Below, piece by piece: positions 1 to 5,836 of a DNA stretch of 7,419 bases. Under the pieces are notes generated by a model that was not told the DNA's origin, did not search any database, and saw only the letters and a program-made list of their open reading frames with translations. Each line of letters opens with the position of its first letter. The stretch's first letter is position 1. The DNA is from Tissierellaceae bacterium (GTDB lineage: Bacteria; Bacillota; Clostridia; Tissierellales; Tissierellaceae), in assembly GCA_029264075.1 (NCBI GenBank), contig JARICQ010000149.1, forward strand, positions 1-7,419, given 5' to 3'. The position numbers and the translations under genes are program-made.

Positions 1-259
1 GCATCTTGTAGGTATAGGATTGACCAAAGTCTCCCTCTGTTAAAATCCTCTGCATCCAGTTTTTGTACTGGACAGGTAGGGGTTCATTTAATCCAGCTTG
101 TTCCCTTAATCCTTCTATAACTTCAGGGTCCATATCAGGAGATATCAGACCAGTAAAGGGATCACCTGGCATAAACTGACCCAATGCAAAAACAATTACA
201 CTTAGTATAATAAGTTGAGGTATCATAATTAGTATTCTTCGTAATACTGTTTTCCACAT
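1..259 (-). CDS. oppB: Oligopeptide ABC transporter permease, OppB/DppB type (partial, N-terminal 86 residues)
   Basis: This is the beginning of an inner-membrane permease that would form half of the peptide channel of an Opp/Dpp importer; the gene runs off the left edge. The visible 86 residues start MWKTVLRRIL, followed by a hydrophobic segment at about residues 9-29, the family motif PGDP at 31-34, and a soluble stretch with AGLNEPLPVQY and GDFGQSY. This is the usual N-terminal pattern of the OppB/DppB/AppB family: one membrane helix, then an extracellular domain. The ATG at 259-257 lies one base after the stop of the upstream ATPase gene and is served by an AGGAGG-type site inside that gene's end, so the two are translationally linked. 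The frame has no stop before the edge. Whether the substrate is oligopeptide or dipeptide cannot be decided here; the partner ATPases favour a general peptide importer. Confidence 0.9.
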   Translation of the reverse strand, partial: MWKTVLRRILIMIPQLIILSVIVFALGQFMPGDPFTGLISPDMDPEVIEGLREQAGLNEPLPVQYKNWMQRILTEGDFGQSYTYKM

Positions 260-260
260 T

Positions 261-1202
261 TTATAACTCCTCCTTATTCTTTGTTGCGACATAGTGAGTA
301 TCTGAAATTTGAACTAAGTCAAACACTTTTCCATTTTCATCGTAAAATAGACTCTCTCTCTCATCAAATTCCTTTTCTACTTTCAGCCTATTTTCTCTGA
401 CTTCCTCTCTATTTTCAGCATTGATTTCTGGAATAGCTGCAACCAATCTCTTTGTATAGATATGCTTAGGATTTTTATATATATCTTCTCTTGTTCCAGC
501 TTCTACAAACCTTCCCCTGTGCATGATATATATATAATCACACATATATTTAACTACTCCCAGGTCATGCGATATAAAGAGATAGCTTAGGCCAAAATCC
601 TTTTGTATTGATTTCATGAAATTTAGGACTTGGGCTTGGACAGATAAGTCTAGGGCTGAAACTGGCTCATCGGCTATGATTAGCCTTGGGTTCACAGATA
701 CTGCTCTTGCTACCCCAATTCTTTGCCTTTGCCCACCAGAGAATTCATGAGGATACCTATATAAAGCGTCTTCTGGTAGTCCTACAATTTTTAATAGTTT
801 AAGTATTTTTTCTACTTCTTCTTCTTTAGATAAATTGTCAAAATTTCGAATTGGTTCGCCAATTATATCTCTTACTCTTTTTCTCGGATCTAGGCTAGAT
901 AAAACATCTTGAAATATCATTTGAACATCTTTATTGTATCCGACTTTTTTCTTGAGTCTTTTTGTATTTACTAATTTGTCATCATATAATATCTCGCCAT
1001 CTGTTAGCTTTTCCAAGCCAACAACAGCCTTTCCAATCGTTGATTTTCCAGATCCGGATTCTCCAATCAGACCATATGTTAGTCCCTCTTCAATCTCGAA
1101 GCTAACCCCATCTACTGCATATGTGTAATCCTGTATTGTATTAAAAAATCCACCACGGATGGGAAAATGAACTTTTAAATTGTTGATCTCCAAAAAACTC
1201 AT
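261..1202 (-). CDS. oppF: Oligopeptide ABC transporter ATP-binding protein, OppF/AmiF type
   Basis: This 313-residue cytoplasmic ATPase would energise peptide import together with the OppD-type partner encoded just upstream. It carries Walker A GESGSGKST at 47-55, a Q-loop glutamine at 98, the ABC signature FSGGQRQR at 154-161, Walker B LIIADEP at 174-180 with catalytic E179, the D-loop SALD at 182-185 and the switch histidine H212. The peptide-transporter hallmark SSLDPR is at 102-107, where most relatives have SSLNPR, and V100 replaces the proline usual after the FQD of the Q-loop. The C-terminal tail of about 55 residues ends near THYVAT and lacks the cysteine cluster seen in many OppF/DppF proteins. 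The ATG at 1202-1200 directly follows the TAA of oppD, preceded by AGGAGG seven bases away. OppF rather than OppD is inferred from gene order, the FSGGQRQR signature and the short tail. Confidence 0.93.
   Translation of the reverse strand: MSFLEINNLKVHFPIRGGFFNTIQDYTYAVDGVSFEIEEGLTYGLIGESGSGKSTIGKAVVGLEKLTDGEILYDDKLVNTKRLKKKVGYNKDVQMIFQDVLSSLDPRKRVRDIIGEPIRNFDNLSKEEEVEKILKLLKIVGLPEDALYRYPHEFSGGQRQRIGVARAVSVNPRLIIADEPVSALDLSVQAQVLNFMKSIQKDFGLSYLFISHDLGVVKYMCDYIYIMHRGRFVEAGTREDIYKNPKHIYTKRLVAAIPEINAENREEVRENRLKVEKEFDERESLFYDENGKVFDLVQISDTHYVATKNKEEL
267..274 (-). promoter_or_regulatory. Ribosome binding site of oppB inside the 3' end of oppF
   Basis: On the minus strand AGGAGGAG precedes the oppB ATG by seven bases. 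It lies within the last codons of oppF (Glu-Glu-Leu-stop), and the oppF stop and oppB start are one base apart. This fixes the oppB start and implies coupled translation of the ATPase and permease. Confidence 0.85.
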
Positions 1203-2204
1203 TTACTCTCCTCCTTCATTCTTAAAATGAAAATCTTGCCAGCATGTACATCTTACAAAATGCCCATCAGAGACTTCTCTAAGTTTTGGATTTTCTTCAT
1301 GTGCCTCATCAGCTATCCAAGGTATCCTATCTGCAAACCTACAGCCTTGTCTTGGTAAGTTTTTCAAGGATGGTACTATCCCCTGTATTACATGAAGTTC
1401 CTCATCAGTAGAATCTTCGTGTGGTATAGAATTTAATAAGGATCTAGTATAAGGATGAAGAGGGTTCCTAAATAGCTCCTTAGCACTTGCAATCTCAACA
1501 ATCTCTCCTGCATACATCACTGCGACAGTATCAGCCATTTGAGCAACTACACCTAAATCGTGGGTAATCAAAATAATACCTGCATGAATTTCATCTTGAA
1601 GGTCTGTTAAAAGGTCCAATATTTGCGCTTGAATCGTAACATCTAAAGCAGTTGTAGGCTCATCAGCTATCACTATTTCCGGCTTACATGAGAGAGCAAT
1701 TGCAATAAGCACCCTCTGCCTCATACCCCCAGATAATTCATGCGGGAATTGTCTAGCTGTTTTTTTAGGGTCTACTATTTCCACTTGTTCTAATAATTCC
1801 AGAACTTTTTTCTCTCTATCTTCTTTATTTAAATCCGTATGATAGACTAGAGCTTCTTCAATTTGAGCTCCTATTCTTTGAAGGGGATTTAATGATGCAA
1901 GAGGATCTTGAAAAATAAAGCCAATGTCATTTCCTCTAATATCATTTAGCTCTTCTTCCGAATAGTTAACCAGGTTTTCACCATTATAGATTACTTCTCC
2001 AGTAACCCTAGTATTATTCATATCGTGTAGTCCTACTATAGAATTGGCAATTGTGCTTTTTCCACAACCCGACTCTCCAACAATGGCTAGTATTTCATTT
2101 TTGTGTAAATCTAAAGAAACACCATCTACGGCATCAAAATATTCATCTTTAAATCTGAATCCAGTATGCAAGTCTTTGATTTCTAGTATTTTTTCCTTTG
2201 CCAT
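1203..2204 (-). CDS. oppD: Oligopeptide ABC transporter ATP-binding protein, OppD type
   Basis: This 333-residue ATPase is the first gene of the peptide importer operon and would pair with the OppF-type subunit on the cytoplasmic face of the permeases. Visible motifs are Walker A GESGCGKST at 43-51, Q-loop Q99 followed by DPLASLNP, the signature LSGGMRQR at 157-164 (the methionine form is typical of OppD/DppD), Walker B IVIADEP at 177-183 with E182, D-loop TALD at 185-188 and H-loop H215. The C-terminal oligopeptide-transporter domain (about 240-325) is present, with NPLHPYT and the tail GHFVRC. Of the four cysteines that usually sit in this tail, only C288 and C319 match; I294 and A301 occupy the other two positions, while C321 is extra. 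The ATG at 2204-2202 has AAAGGAA upstream. A long noncoding leader with its own promoter precedes the gene. The exact peptide substrate is not visible. Confidence 0.94.
   Translation of the reverse strand: MAKEKILEIKDLHTGFRFKDEYFDAVDGVSLDLHKNEILAIVGESGCGKSTIANSIVGLHDMNNTRVTGEVIYNGENLVNYSEEELNDIRGNDIGFIFQDPLASLNPLQRIGAQIEEALVYHTDLNKEDREKKVLELLEQVEIVDPKKTARQFPHELSGGMRQRVLIAIALSCKPEIVIADEPTTALDVTIQAQILDLLTDLQDEIHAGIILITHDLGVVAQMADTVAVMYAGEIVEIASAKELFRNPLHPYTRSLLNSIPHEDSTDEELHVIQGIVPSLKNLPRQGCRFADRIPWIADEAHEENPKLREVSDGHFVRCTCWQDFHFKNEGGE
1209..1216 (-). promoter_or_regulatory. Ribosome binding site of oppF inside the 3' end of oppD
   Basis: The minus strand reads AAGGAGGA across the last codons of oppD (Glu-Gly-Gly-Glu), followed by GAG, TAA and immediately the oppF ATG. 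The stop and start codons abut with no gap, so ribosomes ending oppD could restart on oppF. The site confirms the start at 1202. Confidence 0.85.
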
Positions 2205-2446
2205 TTCTCATTTCCTTTCTTATGAATTTATTTTTTTAAAAATTACATCTAAATAAATTTACCATTAAAGCCAATTAAGCTTTTAATTTAACATTCAATT
2301 AATTACTCATATGGAAAGGCAAATTTCTATTTTGATCTTGTCCAAGCTATATGAAAATTCTAAATACTGTTTTTAAAACTTTTAAAATTGATAAATTTAC
2401 TTAAAGTCTTATCTATCTAGGGCTAGATATATTTTGAATATTAAGT
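2205..2446 (-). promoter_or_regulatory. Long A/T-rich 5' leader of the opp operon, no gene
   Basis: From the predicted transcription start near 2446 to the oppD ATG there are about 240 bases with no supported coding sequence. Possible ATG codons near the oppD end open only very short frames (for example ATG AGT AAT TAA) and lack ribosome binding sites. The leader holds a 16-bp dyad at 2414-2429, two TTTTAAAA units nine bases apart at 2371-2388, a GAAAATTC element at 2353-2360 and a weak stem (ATTAAAGC against GCTTTTAAT on the + strand, one bulge) at 2264-2287. I do not recognise a known riboswitch or T-box: the T-box AGGGTGGNACC signature is absent. The length exceeds what a ribosome binding site needs, so regulation by protein binding or RNA structure is possible but not shown. 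Confidence 0.5.
2414..2429. repeat. Perfect 16-bp dyad TATCTAGGGCTAGATA, operator candidate
   Basis: Seven-base arms TATCTAG and CTAGATA flank a GG centre. The dyad lies about 18 to 33 bases downstream of the predicted start site of the opp promoter, a position where a bound repressor could block elongation. As RNA it could form only a six-pair, A/U-rich stem with a four-base loop, so a DNA-level operator seems more likely than a stable hairpin. No regulator family is assigned from the sequence. Confidence 0.45.
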
Positions 2447-2453
2447 ATATAAA

Positions 2454-2482
2454 ATTATATCTTTTTTTTAAAAACAAGTCAA
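2454..2482 (-). promoter_or_regulatory. Sigma-A type promoter of the opp operon
   Basis: On the minus strand TTGACT (2482-2477) is separated by exactly 17 bases from TATAAT (2459-2454), which is five of six and six of six matches to the vegetative consensus. The spacer includes a run of eight A residues. The predicted start is near 2446-2448. It is the best promoter match in the 361-bp gap and faces oppD. The -35 box lies inside a small dyad (AAGTCAATGACTT, 2476-2488), which could be an operator. Confidence 0.72.
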
Positions 2483-2488
2483 TGACTT
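2476..2488. repeat. 13-bp dyad AAGTCAATGACTT covering the -35 box
   Basis: Six-base arms AAGTCA and TGACTT share a single central base, and the -35 hexamer of the opp promoter lies inside. In RNA from degV read-through, the same bases could form a five-pair stem followed by GTTTTTA, a poor terminator. Either role is tentative because short dyads are common in A/T-rich DNA. Confidence 0.35.
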
Positions 2489-2565
2489 ACATTAATCCAC
2501 TAAAGAGCTGGATTCTTATCTATTCCCCATTTGATTTCCTAAAATAGTGGCCTAAGGTTTTTCAA
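2483..2565. other. Noncoding segment between degV and the opp promoter
   Basis: Together with the promoter and leader this completes the 361-bp gap. It holds no open frame with a ribosome binding site. One six-pair inverted repeat with a nine-base loop (AATCCA at 2494-2499, TGGATT at 2509-2514) lies downstream of degV, but it is A/U-rich and not followed directly by a T run on the minus strand. No convincing intrinsic terminator is visible, so read-through from degV into opp cannot be excluded. Confidence 0.5.
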
Positions 2566-3432
2566 CTAATTATAGTCTTTATCTAAAAAAAATATAGCCA
2601 GGGTGCCAGGACCAGAGTGAGCTCCTATAGCTGCACCTATGGTATTGATCATGAACTTATCTACCCCAAATTTTTCTTCCATTAATTCCTTAAGCTTGTT
2701 TGCACCTTCTATATCGTCTCCATGTGTAATAGCTATAGTCTGTTTTTTTAAATCTACACCAACACTTCTCTTCTCCATTATATTTAGCATGGTCTTGTAG
2801 ACCTTGTTTTTCCCTCTAACCTTTTCTAGTGGGATCAGTTTTCCATCTTCAACATGAAGGACCGGCTTTATATTGAGTATCCCTCCTACAAAGGCTTGAG
2901 TCCTCGTCACCCTTCCTCCTCTAAATAGGTATTCTATATCATCTACAGTGAATATATGCTGCATAGAATCTTTAAAGAAATCTATGGCCTGGAGCAACTC
3001 TTCCTTGCTTTTTCCTTCTTTTGCAAGTTTCGCTGCATGGAGAACTATAAGCCCAAAGCCTCCAGATGCTGCCTTTGTGTCTACTATATCAAGGTCAAGG
3101 CCAGGATACTCCGCTTTAACAATTTCTCTGGCAAGTTCCGAAGTTTGATAGGTACCAGATAGGCCTGACGAAAATGCTATATATATAACACTATCCCCAT
3201 TTTTTGCATATTCAGTAAATTTTTCGCTAAATGTATTTGCCGTGATTTGAGAGGTTGTATATATTTCTCCCTCTTTCATATCATCGTAAACTGATATAGG
3301 GTCTATAGTTTGTCTATCGAAATATTCGACATCATCTTTAATCACAACTATAGGAAGTATATCTATATCGTATTCTCTTAATATGTCTTCCGGCAAATCA
3401 CAAGCGCTATCACTTAATATTTTTATTGTCAA
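2566..3432 (-). CDS. DegV family fatty-acid-binding protein
   Basis: DegV proteins are cytoplasmic two-domain proteins that hold one fatty acid; in Firmicutes the related FakB proteins present the fatty acid to the kinase FakA for phosphorylation and entry into phospholipid synthesis. The 288-residue length is normal for the family. Motifs in order are SDSACDLP at 7-14, TTSQ at 59-62 and SSGLSGTYQ at 88-96 (the threonine and serine regions that contact the carboxylate), RGGR at 171-174, NIKP at 187-190, and GAAIGAHSGPG at 266-276 near the C-terminus. The start is TTG (3432-3430), supported by GAGGTGA six bases upstream and by the family motif beginning at residue 7; the next in-frame Met is at residue 52. 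The gene follows the aminotransferase by 63 bp. No FakA gene is visible, so a FakB role is family inference; the placement two genes after cardiolipin synthase is at least consistent with lipid metabolism. Confidence 0.93.
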   Translation of the reverse strand: MTIKILSDSACDLPEDILREYDIDILPIVVIKDDVEYFDRQTIDPISVYDDMKEGEIYTTSQITANTFSEKFTEYAKNGDSVIYIAFSSGLSGTYQTSELAREIVKAEYPGLDLDIVDTKAASGGFGLIVLHAAKLAKEGKSKEELLQAIDFFKDSMQHIFTVDDIEYLFRGGRVTRTQAFVGGILNIKPVLHVEDGKLIPLEKVRGKNKVYKTMLNIMEKRSVGVDLKKQTIAITHGDDIEGANKLKELMEEKFGVDKFMINTIGAAIGAHSGPGTLAIFFLDKDYN

Positions 3433-3438
3433 TTTATC

Positions 3439-3445
3439 TCACCTC
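3439..3445 (-). promoter_or_regulatory. Ribosome binding site that fixes the TTG start of degV
   Basis: The minus strand reads GAGGTGA, then six bases, then TTG ACA ATA. This seven-base match to the end of 16S rRNA at normal spacing supports initiation at TTG; there is no in-frame ATG near the conserved N-terminus. Confidence 0.8.
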
Positions 3446-3455
3446 TTAATTTAAT

Positions 3456-3483
3456 ATTATACTCTATTTATCCAACTCATCAA
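3456..3483 (-). promoter_or_regulatory. Possible internal promoter for degV
   Basis: In the 63-bp gap before degV, TTGATG (3483-3478) and TATAAT (3461-3456) are 16 bases apart on the minus strand. The -10 is perfect and the -35 matches four of six. The predicted start would fall about 15-20 bases before the degV start codon, leaving room for its ribosome binding site. A short stem (AAAGC at 3483-3487, GCTTT at 3493-3497) just upstream overlaps the aminotransferase stop and is too weak to call a terminator. Confidence 0.5.
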
Positions 3484-3495
3484 AAGCGAATTGCT

Positions 3496-4344
3496 TTATT
3501 TTGAAATCCAATTTTCCTTGTTTTCCAAAGTATAGTTCTCCATCTCTAGAAGATATTGATCTTTTATTTCAATTATTATCCTATTGGATATTGAATTTAA
3601 TTTAATTTTATCTATTGTAGATATTGGAAGTACATTAACTGAGCTTCCTGTCATGAATGCACCATCTATCTTTTCTAGATCTTCTAGATCTATATTTTCT
3701 TCTATTATTTCTATGTTTAGTTTTTTACAAACTTCAAATATATGGGACCTTGTAACACCTAGAAGCACGTCACTTCCTCTTGCAGTATATAGCTTGTCCT
3801 TGTAAACGAAAAACATATTGGATCTGCTTCCCTCGGCTATAGTTCCATCCTTGCTTACAAGTAGAGCTTCAAATGCACCCTTTTTATCTAACTCATCTTT
3901 TATTTTTTCTTTGAAGGATGAATACAGAATTTTGGCATTTGGATTTTCTCTTTCATGGTCTATCAGTATAGTATGTATGCCTTCTTTATAGTAGTTTGTT
4001 GGTGGATAGAAACTTTGGATTTGATAGGCCATGAATAGGTCTCTACTTTCTTCTATGGTGGTTGACAAAAGTTTTATGTTTTCATTTACTATCTTGTTTT
4101 CATCTATCAACTTGATTATATCGCTTTTTATATCCTTTTCATCTCTTTTCAAGTCCAGGCCCACTATCTCTGCAGATTTTTTCATTCTTTGGAGATGTTC
4201 TTCATAGAATAAGGGCACCCCATCTATTACCCTGATTACCTCATATATAGGAGCTTTTTCTATCCTTTCAAATATATCCACATCTTCTGTTTTATATATT
4301 TCTCCATTTAGAATTAGTTTGTTTCCAATTGCTTCTGATTTCAC
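3496..4344 (-). CDS. Class IV PLP-dependent aminotransferase / aminodeoxychorismate lyase-like protein
   Basis: This 282-residue protein belongs to the fold-type IV pyridoxal-phosphate enzymes, which include branched-chain aminotransferase (IlvE), D-amino-acid aminotransferase and 4-amino-4-deoxychorismate lyase (PabC). Supporting motifs are YEVIRVIDGVPLFYEEHLQRM at about 34-54, the probable Schiff-base lysine K138 in NPNAK, E171 in the AEGSRSN block (171 is the usual pyridine-nitrogen contact), LLGVTRS at 194-200 and the phosphate-binding MTGSSVNVLP at 231-240. The 33-residue distance from K138 to E171 suits the family. The lysine is followed by ILYSS rather than the common TLNYL, so it is a divergent member and the substrate cannot be assigned; no folate or branched-chain genes are nearby. 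The start is GTG (4344-4342), with AGGAGGAG six bases upstream; the ATG one base earlier is followed at once by TGA. It lies 19 bp after cls and is probably co-transcribed with it. Confidence 0.88.
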   Translation of the reverse strand: MKSEAIGNKLILNGEIYKTEDVDIFERIEKAPIYEVIRVIDGVPLFYEEHLQRMKKSAEIVGLDLKRDEKDIKSDIIKLIDENKIVNENIKLLSTTIEESRDLFMAYQIQSFYPPTNYYKEGIHTILIDHERENPNAKILYSSFKEKIKDELDKKGAFEALLVSKDGTIAEGSRSNMFFVYKDKLYTARGSDVLLGVTRSHIFEVCKKLNIEIIEENIDLEDLEKIDGAFMTGSSVNVLPISTIDKIKLNSISNRIIIEIKDQYLLEMENYTLENKENWISK

Positions 4345-4350
4345 ATTTAT

Positions 4351-4358
4351 CTCCTCCT
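4351..4358 (-). promoter_or_regulatory. Ribosome binding site selecting the GTG start of the aminotransferase
   Basis: AGGAGGAG on the minus strand is followed by ATAAAT and then GTG AAA TCA. An ATG begins one base before the GTG (4345-4343) but its next codon is TGA (4342-4340), so only GTG opens the protein. The two starts share bases and would compete for the same ribosome binding site. Confidence 0.8.
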
Positions 4359-4363
4359 GTTTT

Positions 4364-5821
4364 CTATAGTATTGGGGATAATAATCTGGAAACAGATTCT
4401 TTTATCTTTACTATTCTATCCCTCTCCCTATATCCTTCAATTGTGATTTCTTTACAGTCTTTTAAATCATCTATAAACTTTTCTGTTAATTTAGAGTTTA
4501 TATCTTCATCATATAAAAATGCATTTACCTCAAAATTGAGTTTGAAACTTCTAATGTCCATATTTGCTGTGCCAACGGTGGATACAAAATCATCCATCAA
4601 GACTAGCTTTGAATGAAGGAAACCCTTCTCGTATATATAGAACCTTACCCCTGCCTGTAAAAGTTCACCCATATAGCTTAGACTTGCCCAATACACAAAG
4701 GGATGATCGGGTTTTGATGGTATCATCACCCTTACATCGAGATCTGAAAGCCCAGCAAGCTTTAAGGCTTCATATATACTATCATCTGGTATAAAATATG
4801 GCGTCTGGATATATACTTTTTCTTTTGCATTTGATATCATCTTTAAATATCCATCTTTGATACTTGGCCATTTTGAGTCAGGCCCTGAAGATACTATTTG
4901 AACTCCTGTATCTCCTTTATTTTCATCCTCTACCAGATAGCTTTGGCGTATACCCATTTCTTTTCTTGTGGCAAATCGCCAGTCTAGGGAAAATCTCCAT
5001 TGAAGAGATGCAACTGAAGGTCCGATAATTTTTAAATGAGTATCTCTCCAGTATCCAAACTTTTTAGAAAGTCCAATATACTCATCACCAATATTGAATC
5101 CTCCGATATATGCCTCCGATCCATCTATTATGCATATTTTTCTGTGATTTCTATAATTTATCCTGACACTTAAAAAAGGAACAAAGGGTGGAAAAAAAAC
5201 GGCTATTTCAGCTCCATTTTCAATAAGTTTCTTTTTGTATTTTCGCCTAAACTTACGCCCACCCATCCCATCAAATAAAATTTTAACTTCGACGCCTTCT
5301 TTTGCCTTCTCGCACAATACATCTATGACTCTCTTGCCCAATCCATCAGATTTAAAGATATAGTATTGGAGGTGGATGTAGTGCTTGGCTGACCTGAGGC
5401 TTTTTATTAGGGCATCAAATTTTTCAATTCCATCAAAATAAAGTTCCACTTTGTTGTTTTGTGAAAATAATGCTTCTGAGCTCATTAGATGCATTCTAAT
5501 GAGCCCCTCATAGTTTGGATAATTGGGATCATTGTATTTATATTTGTTTTTGTCGATTAAGTTTTCCTGCATTATAGCCATATCTCTAAAAGGATAATCT
5601 TCTTCCTGTTTTACTCTAAAGATTTTCTTTTTGCTTAAATCTTGTCCAAAAAACAGATAAAAGATAAATCCAATTCCAGGCAGAAAAGTTAAAACCATCA
5701 GCCAAAGCCAGGTGGTTGTAGGATTTCTTCTTTCAAAAAAGACAAGAAGAATTGCAAATCCTATATTTAACCAAATTAAATTTCTAAATATCCAAGTATA
5801 AGTTGATATGAAAGCATCCAT
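4364..5821 (-). CDS. cls: Cardiolipin synthase (two-HKD phospholipase D family)
   Basis: The membrane enzyme condenses two phosphatidylglycerols into cardiolipin and glycerol. At 485 residues it has the usual bacterial length. Two hydrophobic helices occupy about residues 10-30 and 36-58 with FFERRNPTTTWLWLM between and within them, a hallmark of the Cls N-terminus. The first HKD motif has H226, K228 and D233 with GGFN at 240-243; the second has H403, K405 and D410 with GTANMD at 417-422. Other family landmarks are LQYYIF at 151-156, the QWRFSLDW region at 274-281 and IQTPYFIPD at 338-346. All catalytic residues are present. The ATG at 5821-5819 follows AGGTGA with a four-base gap, 15 bp after the typA stop, so the two genes are probably co-transcribed. 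A phosphatidyltransferase acting on another headgroup is possible, but cardiolipin synthase is the most direct reading. Confidence 0.95.
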   Translation of the reverse strand: MDAFISTYTWIFRNLIWLNIGFAILLVFFERRNPTTTWLWLMVLTFLPGIGFIFYLFFGQDLSKKKIFRVKQEEDYPFRDMAIMQENLIDKNKYKYNDPNYPNYEGLIRMHLMSSEALFSQNNKVELYFDGIEKFDALIKSLRSAKHYIHLQYYIFKSDGLGKRVIDVLCEKAKEGVEVKILFDGMGGRKFRRKYKKKLIENGAEIAVFFPPFVPFLSVRINYRNHRKICIIDGSEAYIGGFNIGDEYIGLSKKFGYWRDTHLKIIGPSVASLQWRFSLDWRFATRKEMGIRQSYLVEDENKGDTGVQIVSSGPDSKWPSIKDGYLKMISNAKEKVYIQTPYFIPDDSIYEALKLAGLSDLDVRVMIPSKPDHPFVYWASLSYMGELLQAGVRFYIYEKGFLHSKLVLMDDFVSTVGTANMDIRSFKLNFEVNAFLYDEDINSKLTEKFIDDLKDCKEITIEGYRERDRIVKIKESVSRLLSPIL

Positions 5822-5836
5822 TTAATCACCTATAAG

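Noticed and set aside
934..1128. Open frames on the + strand opposite the transporter, lipid, aminotransferase and typA genes (for example 934-1128, 2044-2256, 4329-4616, 6633-6947)
   Set aside because: They lie antisense to genes with complete family motifs, show no recognisable domains, and several have the serine, leucine and proline-rich composition expected from reading the complement of a lysine- and glutamate-rich gene.
2205..2320. Short ATG frames in the opp leader as a regulatory leader peptide
   Set aside because: The frames end within a few codons, lack a ribosome binding site and show no run of regulatory codons.
2371..2388. Two TTTTAAAA units nine bases apart in the opp leader as operator repeats
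   Set aside because: In such A/T-rich sequence, short A/T repeats are common; there are only two units and no link to a known regulator.
2494..2514. AATCCA/TGGATT stem as the terminator of degV
   Set aside because: It has only six mostly A/U pairs with a nine-base loop, and no T run follows directly on the minus strand, so it is not a convincing intrinsic terminator.
2497..2550. CCACTA (2497-2502) and TAGTGG (2545-2550) as a long-range inverted repeat upstream of the opp promoter
   Set aside because: Six-base arms 42 bp apart are expected by chance in a gap of this size, and nothing else supports pairing.
3483..3497. AAAGC/GCTTT hairpin after the aminotransferase as a terminator
   Set aside because: The stem has five pairs, overlaps the stop codon and is followed by only a couple of T residues before G, so it is too weak.
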